Of a stretch of 64,000 nt of DNA, positions 54,304 to 64,000 are shown in pieces. The position numbers and the translations under genes are program-made. Below the pieces are notes generated by a model. It searched no databases and was not told the origin of the DNA. It saw only the letters and a list, made by a program, of their open reading frames with translations. The first letter of the stretch is position 1. The number at the start of each line of letters is the position of its first letter. This DNA is from Poa pratensis (lineage: Eukaryota; Streptophyta; Magnoliopsida; Poales; Poaceae), in contig CAMZMU010000048.1 of assembly GCA_947311845.1 (NCBI GenBank), positions 20,829,497 through 20,893,496 on the forward strand. The letters are read 5' to 3'.

Positions 54304-56823
54304 ATGGCGCCGGCAATGGCCTCCCTGAAGAGCAGTCTCCTCCTGCCTTCTCCTCTCTCCGACTTCAGTGGCGCAGCCGTCTCCGTCTCAACTCAGGTGA
54401 CTGACCACAAGAACACGTGAGAATTTTCTTGGATCCATGATCAGATGACCATGCTTGCTGGCATGGAAGAAACTGAAGGATAACTGAGAATTTTCTTTTC
54501 TCCTTGGCAGCATCGGAGAAAGTCATGGCAGCCAAGGGGGGCAAGAATGCAGGTGTCGGCGGCCGCAGACGCCAAGAACATTCTTATCATGGGGGGCACC
54601 AGGTTCATTGGTCTTTTCCTGTCCAGGAAACTCGTCAAGGAGGGACATCAGGTCAGTAGTCTACCGATACATTTCTACCCAGTGATAGTTTCCTTTGGGC
54701 TAACTAACACAGAGGTGCTGCTTGGGTGGATAGTTCTATTTGAGCACTGAGCACTTAGCTTTTTCTCCTTCTTTCTTTCTTAGTACAAATCTCTTGTACT
54801 GTTACTTTTGTATGCATAAAGCACTAATTAATAAAAAAATGCAGTACAATAGTACTGTTGTTCCTAAAAAAAACTAACACAGAGGTTATGGCATGTGATT
54901 CCTTCAGGTCACTCTGTTCACCAGAGGAAAGGCACCCATAACCCAGCAGCTGCCAGGTGAATCAGATGCCGAGTATGCAGAGTTCTCTTCCAAGGTATGA
55001 ATGCCGTTTCCTCCTATCACCCACGTGTGTTCTTGAATCCCTTCTTTCCTTATCAATCACCTTCTTTGTGTATCACTGATGGTATTGCAGGTGCAACATT
55101 TGAAAGGTGACAGGCAAGACTTCGACTTCGTCAAGACCAACCTGGCTGCTAAGGGCTTCGATACCGTTTACGACATCAATGGTAACCCAACACCTTTTTT
55201 GCTCTTGATTTTGCAAGCTACTCCAACACCTACAATATTATACAATTTTTTTATCTGGTGCTAAAATAATATTTGTCGGTTACTAATGAACTAGTACAAA
55301 CTACAGACTACAGGTAAGCCTGACAATTATCTCTCCCATTATTAGTCCTAGCAAGATACCAGGATGTTGCAACGGAACAAAAATATGTATAGAGAGGCAG
55401 GAAGAGAGAGAGAGAGAGTATGTGTGACATATGGGCCCCTATCTCATTATTTTCATCAGTGGTCTAAACTATATATATTAGGGGTTTTCTCATAGTAGGC
55501 TGTGTATTTGGGTTTTTTTTTTTGTTACACAGCCTCTAAAGTCTGGGTTTTTGTTTGCAATTTACTTTTCTAAAATGCAAAGTGGCACTTTGCCAGCTGA
55601 AACTATCATCTGAAAAATTACATCAATGATAGAAATAACATCATAGTATTGTTTTAACACCTTTCATGACGCTGTGTTTCAGGGCGTGAGGCCACAGAGG
55701 TAGCCCCCATACTAGAAGCGTTGCCGAACCTGGAACAGTAAGCTGGCCAATTGATCTAATACCAAACAAAAGCTACATGATCTGTCATTTTCAATGCCCT
55801 GAATTAGCTAGCATTTTGGTACTATTTCAGGTTCATCTACTGCTCATCAGCGGGAGTGTATCTGAAATCAGACCTGCTGCCACACTGTGAGGTATTTCCA
55901 TGTCACATAAGGAAAATCGTTTAAATGGTTGCGGCCACTGACTGGCGCCAAGCCTATATTTTTCCGACAATAGACCGACGCGGTGGACCCGAAAAGCCGG
56001 CACAAGGGAAAGCTGGAGACGGAGAGCCTGTTGGAGACTTCCGGCGTGAACTGGACGTCTATCAGGCCGGTGTACATCTACGGCCCCCTGAACTACAACC
56101 CCGTGGAGGAGTGGTTCTTCCACCGACTCAAGGCCGGTCGCCCGATCCCCATCCCCGGCGCCGGGAACCAGATCACCCAGCTTGGCCACGTCAAGGTCAG
56201 TGCATGTACATGCGGTGAATTCCTACATGGTTTGCTATTTCTGAATCCCGTGCTTGATTTTGCAACAGGATTTGGCGACGGCCTTCATCAAGGTCCTCGG
56301 CAACCCCAAGGCGAGCAAGCAGGTGTACAACATCTCCGGCGCCAAATACGTCACCTTCGACGGGCTAGCACGGGCATGCGCAAAGGTGATCGACAAGCTG
56401 TCCGTGGCTTTTGGGAACTACTCTACGCTTACGGTTAATTAGTTTCTGACTAAAATCTTTTCGTGCTTGGTGTTTACTGTGCAGGCTGGAGGGTTTCCTG
56501 AGCCGGAGATAGTCCACTACAACCCCAAGGACTTCGACTTTGGCAAGAAAAAGGCCTTCCCGTTCAGAGACCAGGTACTGTAACAACTGCAATCAATTTT
56601 CTTCTCTCTGAAAAATTGTTGCTCACCCTGCACGATGCATCGGCAGCATTTCTTCGCGTCAGTGGAGAAGGCCAGCAAGGACCTCGGAGTGACGCCGGAG
56701 TTCGACCTCGTCGATGGCCTCACGGACTCTTACAGCCTCGACTTCGGCCTCGGGACGTTCAGAAAGGCGGCCGACTTCACCACGGACGACATGATCCTCG
56801 GCAAGAAGCTCGCGACCGTGTGA
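54304..56823 (+). CDS. CSP41B: Chloroplast stem-loop-binding protein CSP41b, 377 aa, ten exons
   Basis: Exons: 54304-54396, 54511-54651, 54908-54994, 55091-55181, 55683-55737, 55831-55891, 55974-56195, 56269-56385, 56485-56574 and 56647-56823; all introns are GT-AG with consistent phases. The first 45-50 residues form a Ser/Arg-rich plastid transit peptide. The mature part is an atypical short-chain dehydrogenase fold with GGTRFIG (residues 59-65) as the nucleotide-binding loop, then FIYCSSAGVY and SIRPVYIYGP. Length and motifs match plant CSP41b, a plastid RNA-binding protein that stabilises ribosomal and messenger RNAs with CSP41a. The gene is intact and ends KLATV. A decayed partial copy lies 3.4 kb downstream. 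Confidence 0.96.
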
Positions 56824-58048
56824 GTCGATCTGAAGCGTGTACACACCATCTGACTCATGACAGTGCAGGATGATGGCGGCTCAGCCAAACCGTGAAGAAA
56901 GGGTCCGCAGGCCCAGCTCGCGGGTATATTATACTGGAAGGAAGCGCCATGTTTTTTTCCAATGTTTTGTTTTCTTGCTTGGTCGGCGATGAATTTGCCT
57001 GCTTTGTTGAACCGAGAAAATTGCCGCGTTTTGCTGCATCAGAAATATAGAAGAGGACAACTGTCGTATATAGTAATGGTTCAGCTAAACTTTTGTTTGG
57101 AAGACAGACGTTTTACGTACAGAAATCATTTCAGTGCGCATGACTAAAGCTAGATATGTTCAACACCTTAACAGAGTAACTGATACAAACAGATATAAAG
57201 TTGCGCCAGGTCGTAGATCGCAACAATTGATAGCAGATATTCATTGCCATTCATGCATCCTTATAATTTATTCGTGAGATTACAGTGGCATGATCAACCT
57301 GACATGCAAAAGGAAATTATATAGTACTCCCTCCGTTCGGAAAAGGATGTCACAAAAATAAACTTATATGTTTGCCAATGTTCAACTAGTTAACGAAAAC
57401 CATAAAACCAAGTCCAATCCATTATGAAGGCTCTGGTTAGTCCAATCCATACAGACACATGACTAGCTTCATTGGCTTTATCCATAAGTAAAACTAGAGA
57501 CCATAACATCAATAGCATGATAGGAGGTTGGGTATATATGAACATGATGAAACAAAAGTATTGGTCCTAGGCTGCCACACCGAAATTTATTCCATACACC
57601 ATCAATGGCAAACTAAGAGGCGGTGTACAAAAGTTTTGCACATCTTGGTCTGCATTCCATAGAGAGCAAAATGTTGACACCACAATTAAGAGACCAGCAC
57701 CCATTGCAGCCTTGGCAAGCGCTGCTAAGGAATCAACCTCAATTCCTCAGAAACCCGATGCGAATCAATGTCGACAATCACATAGCAATAACAAACAGAG
57801 AATTCAATGCCAAACCCAACTTAGTTTTGGAGCAGATATCACACGGCAATAGCAAACAGGGATTTCAGTGCCAAAGATAACTTAGTTTGGAGAATTGTTA
57901 ACATAGATGGTTCAATACTAACATAGATGGTTCAATAATAACATAGATGGGCACAATAAACTAAAGCAGCAACGAACACATGCAGTACTCCTCTTGTGCT
58001 CTGAGTTGGATATCATCATCATCCTCTTGTTGGCTTTGGATTGCTGCT
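56824..58048. other. Intergenic DNA downstream of CSP41b
   Basis: The first 300 bp probably hold the CSP41b 3' UTR. At 57326 a Stowaway left end (TACTCCCTCCGTTCGGAAAA) has no matching right end, so it is a truncated MITE. Nothing else recognised. Confidence 0.45.
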
Positions 58049-58330
58049 TCACAGCTCCTCTGGAAGCAACGGAGCATACCAGTCAGCATAAACAGGGTCG
58101 TCACGGCGAGCGACCTTAAAGATACTCATGTCTCGCCTCTTCCTCATCTCCTCCCACAATGGCCTGTCAAGTTCCTGCGCCCTGGCAATGCTTACAGCGT
58201 GGTCGTCCCCGTCAGCAGCCGGATCAGATGCAGTGCACATGTCCTTCTCCGTCTGGATCTTGTCAATCGCCCCCTCGGCCGCCTTCACCGTCTCCACCGG
58301 CGCCTTCACCCGCTGCTCGAGACGGTCCAT
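58049..58330 (-). CDS. Small ORF, 93 aa, unknown function
   Basis: An uninterrupted frame opens MDRLEQRVKAPVETVKAAEG, continues through an acidic middle (TASDPAADGDDHAV) and ends with a well-formed segment DPVYADWYAPLLPEEL before TGA. Composition is soluble and charged, with an amphipathic first third and no membrane segment or zinc motif. Base composition is GC-rich against an AT-rich neighbourhood, which supports coding. A Helitron end lies about 105 bp upstream of its start, so the promoter may be disrupted, or the ORF may be part of a larger truncated gene. I recognise no family. Confidence 0.45.
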   Translation of the reverse strand: MDRLEQRVKAPVETVKAAEGAIDKIQTEKDMCTASDPAADGDDHAVSIARAQELDRPLWEEMRKRRDMSIFKVARRDDPVYADWYAPLLPEEL

Positions 58331-58434
58331 CGCTCCTCGACTCGCCGAGTTCTCCGGTGGATCGATATTGATTGGGGATGCTTTGCTGCGGGTATTGGGT
58401 AGGACGACAGGAGGCGGCTATCTCGATCTATATA

Positions 58435-58796
58435 TCTATACCTCTTATAAAGCAAAACCCCACTAAGTGCATTAATTATTTTTCTATCTTAACATGCAAG
58501 CTATCCACGTCACCCACTATTTTAGCCAATCAATTATCCATGTCATCTCCACTAACAATAATTAATAATAGTACATCTTTCATGCAACCTATCCATGTCA
58601 TCTTTTTTCAACCATATAATTGTCCACGTCACTAATATTTAGTCCTCAAATATTCAACAATTTCACAAGAAATTTATTGTCTTATTGTGATCAACTGAAT
58701 CTTGACAAATAAATATTTCATGTGTTTTATGGCCATTTCATTTACATAATAATTCTTTAAAGAGATTCCCGCTGCAACGCGCGGGTATTTTTCTAG
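58435..58796 (+). mobile_element. Small non-autonomous Helitron, 362 bp
   Basis: The element starts A|TCTATACCTCTTATAAAGC and ends with a hairpin (CCCGCTGCAACGCGCGGG) followed by TATTTTTCTAG|T. All four Helitron marks are present and no coding is seen. The interior is AT-rich with repeated 'CC(A/T)(C/T)GTCA(C/T)' words (ATCCACGTCACC, ATCCATGTCATC, GTCCACGTCACT). Confidence 0.85.
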
Positions 58797-60260
58797 TTGA
58801 AGAGACGAACCAAACACTAGATACCAGCCGGACTCGGACCCGACTCACTTACGGACCTGGACCGGACTGGCCTCAAACTGGGCCTCAAGTTTGGCCCACC
58901 TCTATTTACTATGGCTTTTGTTTTTTTACTTGAAAAAAGACACCGGCATAACTATGAAAAGATCGACCTTTGCCTCTATGGCTCTATCACAGTGCTTTCC
59001 AGTAAATTGTACTATTTGTTACGTTGTGTGTTTAGAAAAAAATCGGCTTCATTTGGATAAATGGTTCATCATTAACTAAAATTTCATGTTTTGAACTTTA
59101 AAAGCTAATAAGTCATAAACCTATGACCCCAAAAAAAGGAAAATTTGCCAGAATACACGACGTAATATATACAGCCTACTGAATTTTTTCTGAAGATTTT
59201 AATTTTAAGTTAAAAATTGAACCGTTGGATCGAAATTGGATAGAGATGAGACCCACCGTGACTTCATATGGGAAGTCACTGGATCTCAATCCATCAAGGG
59301 CCTGGTGCAAGACGAGAAAATGGGGCCCCTGCCAGAAATCTCTTGCCGCTGACCGCCGGGAGCCACCGCAGCTGCGTCGTGGCACCGTCCCCCATCTTCC
59401 TAACACTACCGTCAATCCCCTATTCCACGTGCTGCTTGCGTTTGCCCCCTTTTCAAACTTTTGTCTCTCTCAAGCCTATGAGGGTTGAGGAATGAAGAAG
59501 ATGAAGTGGATAACAAATCGAATCAGATGAAGAAGAACAGCTAACCTGATGAGGTTATACAGAGTGAATTGTACTGACCGTTGCAAATCGACGAGGAATT
59601 TGTTGGAATTCAACACATTAGAATCTCCTCCTCCATTAGTTTTCTCAAAACGGATAGAAATCTCGATGGGAGAGCGGCTAAGAAGGAAGGATTCAAGGAG
59701 AACGGGGAGTTTAAACCGCGAAAGGAGAAGTCGATGCGACGAGAAAGGCGACCTAGACGGCTAGACCGGAGTCGATGCAGTCAGTTCTTTTTCTAGCGAT
59801 TTGGATACACGTGTTGGATGTTGCTTGATAAAAGGGTAGGCTAATTCAATTCGTATTTTTTCCCAAGGGAAGAACCTGAATGTAGGTAATATACGTAGGT
59901 TGGGGCCCCTGCGCATTGGTAGTACTGCGTGTTACGGCTCGACTTCGTCTCGGTCACGACATCTTAAGGTAGTGCAAATTTCGGAAGTACAAACTAAAAA
60001 GTATCAGAATACACGTCTAAGTATTTAAAATTTCAAAGTAAATCATGTAGGATCGTACTTCATATTAAATTGAGTATGATGGCCATATACAGTAAATATA
60101 AGATTATCTCTGTAATAACAGAAGACTAAAAGGGCTAAACTAAAACAATCCGAACGGATAAGATTTCCTCTCTCATGTTGGTTTCAGATCATGACTTGGT
60201 TCCCCATATTTATCGCCACCAGAAGGAGCGAGGTCGGGCCTTTCATCAGCGCCGGAGAGC
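58797..60260. other. Intergenic DNA; no gene recognised
   Basis: AT-rich with a GC-richer stretch at 59,270-59,460. Frames are short and overlapping. No RNA gene or complete element found. Confidence 0.4.
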
Positions 60261-60269
60261 ATGGCGATG

Positions 60270-60418
60270 TCACTTTGTTCACGAGAGGAAAGACTAACTA
60301 ACACAAAGGTTATGACATGTAATTCCCTCATGTCACTTTGTTCATCATAGGAAAGACAGCCATTACCCAGGTGAATCAGATGCAGAGTATGCAGAATTCT
60401 CTTCCAAGAAATGCATCA
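60270..60418 (+). pseudogene. CSP41b pseudogene, intron 2/exon 3 part
   Basis: Matches the intact gene's intron 2-exon 3 junction (ACTAACACAGAGGTTATGGC at about 54877) and exon 3 (GGTGAATCAGATGCAGAGTA). The acceptor AG is lost (CCTCATGTCACT for TTCAGGTCACT), the donor GT is lost (AAGAAATG for AAGGTATG), and about 14 bp of exon 3 is deleted. The start of exon 3 appears twice (about 60275 and 60331), so a local duplication also occurred. It is in direct orientation to the functional gene and cannot be spliced normally. Confidence 0.88.
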
Positions 60419-63400
60419 TCTCCACTAATATAAAAAGAGCGAGTGTGTCAGATCCGGACAATCTGGAGCGTTCATGTGTCTAAATCTAACGACCCACGTC
60501 CTCCCAATGTTGTATGATGTGCACCACGAACAGAACACCTGAAAAAAAACTGCCGCTAACCACCCCTCCCACGAGGCCACGACTGGATCCCCGCCGTCCT
60601 CCCGCGCCTCCATTCTCGCCTCCTCGCCCATCGTCCTCTCACCCCCATCGCGCCGGCTGCACTCCCCTTCCAACATGCTCTACTCCACTGCTTCGAACCC
60701 AGAGCACGGCGGCGTGCAGCAGATGACCACATCGCTAGGCCGACAAAAGCAGAGAAGCGGAGGCGGCGGCGAGGCGGGGATCCGCTGATTACGTTCGCCT
60801 GGACGCCATCCGCTAATTACGTTCGGAAATCATTCCGCACGCCCAGACGCCGAAGACACTCCGCCCATGCGCAACAAGACGCACGGCCACACGGCCGCAC
60901 GCCCCAGCCGCACCCGCGAAGGCGCTGTCAAGCACCAGCTCCGTCACACCCGTCTGCGCCCCATAGTTGCCGTCGCCGTCCTCCGCCCATCATCGCTCGC
61001 CCTCGACCGTCATCCTCCGCGTCCTCCCATAGCCACCAGAAGCCCGCCCGTCCGCTTGCATAGTTCTCATTGAGGCCGCCGTGGAGGACCTTGGACAGGC
61101 CGTCGTCTCGCGCCTCCGCCCGTCCTGAACAAGTCCCGCAACCGGAGAGTGTCTACGATGGGCACACATGGGTACAGTACAGACATTTTGTAGGTACGTA
61201 TCGTTCATCACAATTGCATGCAAGGAGGATCCTCTGATGTGGATCCTCTGATCCTCTGTGTGGATCCTCTGATCCTCTCGAGGCGGAACTTTAAGCATGC
61301 AAGGAGGGTCTCGAGCTTGCTTTGGCTCGCGGCCATTTGCCAATCATGGTGGAGTCAGACTGTGCACCGCTCCTGGCAGCGGCCGCGGCCAATGAGCGAG
61401 ATAGATCTCACCTGTGCACCTTATCTCAGAAATAAGGAGGTTAGAACTTAGAAGATCAAGGTAGAATCTTGTCGTTTGTAGAAGTGGATCGTATGCAGAG
61501 TAGAGTTAGCCATAATCTTTCAAAATTTGCAAGAGCTGAGGAAGTACTATATTTTGGTTAGGATCAGGACCTGATGTTGCTGTTCTGGCCGCCGATTTGG
61601 ACGTCCTGTACCCTGTTCTGCTTAATACAATAATTTGTTATCCGCAAGAAAAACTCAATTGCTGCTTTCATAGTTGTTGCAATTGTCCATGAATGTGTAT
61701 CCAATCCATCACAAGGAGCAAAAAACGGGACATGACTTGACATTGACAAGTTGTATTTGATGGTTCTGTTATGATTCAATTGTCCGGTATTATGCTATTG
61801 CACGCATGGTTCAGTTCGGATCAGAGGAGATGGATAAATTCACTTCTTTGGAAAATTTAGGTTTCAGTTTTGTATGATAGTTGGGAGATTACAGGAATAG
61901 TATTCTTTAGCGCCAGGATGCGGTCGGTGCTGAGAGGATTGAACGCCAAGCTGCTCGAGAAACAAGGTTATGAATCATATTCATTCATTCATAGAATATA
62001 AAAGGCTCCCCTCTGATGTTACTTTAGTGACAAAAATTGCAGGTCTGGATAGGCTTTCTGCTACTCTATGTGTTAAGAGATGTAGGCATATGTGTGTCCT
62101 TTGGTCGAGTTGTTTAGCATTTCAACTGAATACTAAATTATTTTGGTTGATACCATTTCAACTGAATACTGCGTTCACCAATAACAATCTTATCTTTGAT
62201 GTGTAATTTTCTGCTTCATACCTTTAGTCCTTTATCACCGGAGTCGTCATTTTCTTTTTCAATCCACCTAGCATCAAGTTTGTGATCACGATAACTACAA
62301 ATTTGAAGCTAGACGACTTTAAGAAATCCCGTTTAGCATCATTCCAATGTTTTTTTATGAAGTTTAAACTACTACTAGGACATTGTCAGCTCTCCACATT
62401 AGTTTTGTAGTTTTGATTTAGAAACACTTTCTTGCTGCCTGTTTCATACTTAGACTCATAGTTATCAAAGTTCTTCCTAGCCATTTACCTTCATCTCAAT
62501 CATTTGTATTGTTCAGCTCCAGGTTATATTTGAAATTCAAAAAAAAAACATGAATTAGCATTGGGAAACCAAGAGATGAAGCACAAGTTGTTCATGTGTG
62601 CATTTGAGGTCAGTAATGAACTGATGATCATCTAGGAGAGAAAATGATTGACGAGGGGGTGAAGCAGATGATAAAGAGGTGGGACACATGGTGAGGGGGC
62701 AGATATATAAATAATGATATTGTGGTATGGCAAAAATACAGAGGGTCGGATATATGGGTGAATAAAAACGAGTGAGAAATGTGAAAACACTGATGTAGAT
62801 TTACAATCCGCCACATCTATTTACATAGCTGTCTGTGGTGCGGCGTTTTGGAGGTCGGGCTACATGTAGCTCTTTATTTTGAAAAATAAATTGAAAATCA
62901 TATTTTGGAGTTCAAAAAATTCTCAAATAGACTATGTTGTATTTTTGGCACTCTAAAAATGACAAAATCTAAATCGGAAAGTAGTGAATAGTGCACAATT
63001 TGAACTATCCAAAATCTGTCAGATTTTGTTATTTTTGTGTTGTCCGAAATATGAATTATTTTCAACTAAGATTTTGCAAGTTGGTAGAATGCACTATTGT
63101 CTACGTCCGACTTTTTTCCGAATGTTTTTAGAACTTTGGAGTATGATTTTTTTAATTTTACGAAATATAGGGCTACATGTAGCTCGGACTCCGTTTTGAC
63201 TTTCTGCTCTCTGTTTCTTAAGTTTTTGGATCCTATGTTACACTCTTATACTTTATCTTGGATATTTCATTTATCAAATTTGAATATTTTCAATATATAT
63301 TTTTCATGCTAAAATGATGGATTAAAATATAGTATTGTCAATGCGATGTTTACACTTATAGACTATGTTGTATTTTCGGCACTGTAAAAATGACAAAATC

Positions 63401-63844
63401 TAATCGGAAAGTAGTGAATAGTGCACAATTTGAACTATCCAAAATCTGTCAGATTTTGTTATTTTTGTGTGGTTCGAAATATGAATTATTTTCAACTGAG
63501 ATTTTGCACGTTGGTAGAATGCACTATTGTCTACGTCCAGGATTTTCCGAATGTTTTTAGAACTTTGAAGTATGATTTTTTAATTTTACGAAATATAGGG
63601 CTACATGTAGCTCGGACTCCGTTTTGACTTTCTGCTCTCTGTTTCTTAAGTTTTTAGATCCTATGACACTCTTATACTTTATCTTGGATATTTCATTTAT
63701 CAAATTTGAATATTTTCAATATATATTTTTCATGCTAAAATGATGGATTAAAATATAGTATTGTCAATGTGATGTTTAAACTTATTGTCCCTCGAATTTT
63801 CTTGGGATTGGTGGATACGTGCATTGCACGTGCTTAATTACTAG
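60419..63844 (+). mobile_element. Helitron, 3.4 kb, inserted in the CSP41b pseudogene
   Basis: Starts A|TCTCCACTAATATAAAAAG and ends with hairpin ACGTGC-ATT-GCACGT followed by GCTTAATTACTAG|T. Joining the flanks recreates intron 3 of the CSP41b copy (ATGCATCA + TGTTTCCTCAAATCACC against ATGAATGCCGTTTCCTCCTATCACC), which confirms both ends. The interior has a GC-rich block (60,540-61,130) that may be captured gene sequence but was not identified. It also holds a 431-bp tandem duplication near the 3' end. No Rep/helicase. Confidence 0.9.
62928..63787 (+). repeat. 431-bp tandem duplication inside the Helitron
   Basis: Copies start TAGACTATGTTGTATTTT at 62928 and 63359 and run to GATGTTTA(C/A)ACTTAT. 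They differ by few bases and small indels. Each contains the phrase GGGCTACATGTAGCTCGGAC. Confidence 0.88.
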
Positions 63845-64000
63845 TGTTTCCTCAAATCACCTAGTTGTGTGTTCTTATCCCTTTTTTCCCATTGTTTGTG
63901 TAACACCGATGGTATTGGAGGTGCTATATTTGAAAGGTGACAGGTAAGACTTCGACTTTGTCAAGACCAACCTGTGTGCTAAGGGCTTTGATATCGTTTA
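63845..64000 (+). pseudogene. CSP41b pseudogene, intron 3/exon 4 part (continues past window)
   Basis: From GTTTCCTCAAATCACC it follows intron 3 of the intact gene, then exon 4 (TTTGAAAGGTGACAGG, GACTTCGACTTTGTCAAGAC). The acceptor is GGAG in place of GCAG, and a GGT(A) for GGC(A) change alters the coding. It runs off the window end, so further exons may lie beyond. Confidence 0.88.

Noticed and set aside
54414..54420. CACGTG G-box as a CSP41b promoter element
   Set aside because: It falls inside intron 1, not upstream of the gene, and a six-base match is weak evidence.
58159..58371. Plus-strand proline-rich frame opposite the 93-aa ORF
   Set aside because: It is an antisense reading with a biased composition and no domain.
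1..64000. tRNA or rRNA genes
   Set aside because: None recognised by eye on either strand; the only tRNA-related sequence is the primer-binding site of the Ty3/gypsy element. A covariance-model scan would be decisive.

Overview
This is a TE-rich stretch of a grass nuclear genome, most likely Pooideae/Triticeae. The evidence is three intron-bearing plant genes with GT-AG introns, Stowaway MITEs with CTCCCTCC-type ends and TA duplications, A|T-inserted Helitrons with hairpin + CTAG 3' ends, a Tat-type Ty3/gypsy element with an extra RNase H, and plant L1-type LINEs with zinc-knuckle ORF1. The grass call is inference; no organellar or bacterial genes were seen.

Layout. 1-1444: minus-strand LINE remnant and a 106-bp tandem duplication. 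1445-13390: a minus-strand Helitron of about 1.9 kb split by a 10.0-kb Ty3/gypsy element (2494-12496, TSD ATACT) that carries its own spliced antisense gene. 13549-15961: a DnaJ/HSP40 gene (minus). 17012-about 19.5 kb: another minus-strand Helitron, with a basic-repeat ORF and a SufE-like gene fragment. 20208-29008: two near-identical Helitrons side by side, each hit by a different LTR element. 29744-37619: a 7.9-kb LINE with perfect target duplications and a B3-domain fragment fused to its 5' end. 38440-47700: a composite satellite array containing repeated, MBD-like gene fragments and broken by a 1.7-kb fold-back element, a truncated LINE and a Mutator-type MITE. 47.7-50 kb: MITE-rich spacer. 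50313-53668: an IQD calmodulin-binding gene. 54304-56823: a CSP41b chloroplast RNA-binding protein gene. 58049-58330: a small unknown ORF next to a 362-bp Helitron. 60270-64000: a decayed CSP41b copy whose intron 3 is split by a 3.4-kb Helitron.

The three intact genes (cytosolic co-chaperone, IQD scaffold, chloroplast RNA stability factor) have unrelated functions and do not form a pathway. The rest of the window is a nested record of insertions whose order can be read from target duplications. A data-quality signal stands out: all nine frameshifts joining successive coding segments of the two large retroelements are net -1, several in short G/C runs, and all nine length differences between the two LTRs are single-base losses in G/C runs of one LTR. 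This looks like homopolymer undercalling, so the apparent decay of these elements may be partly artefactual.
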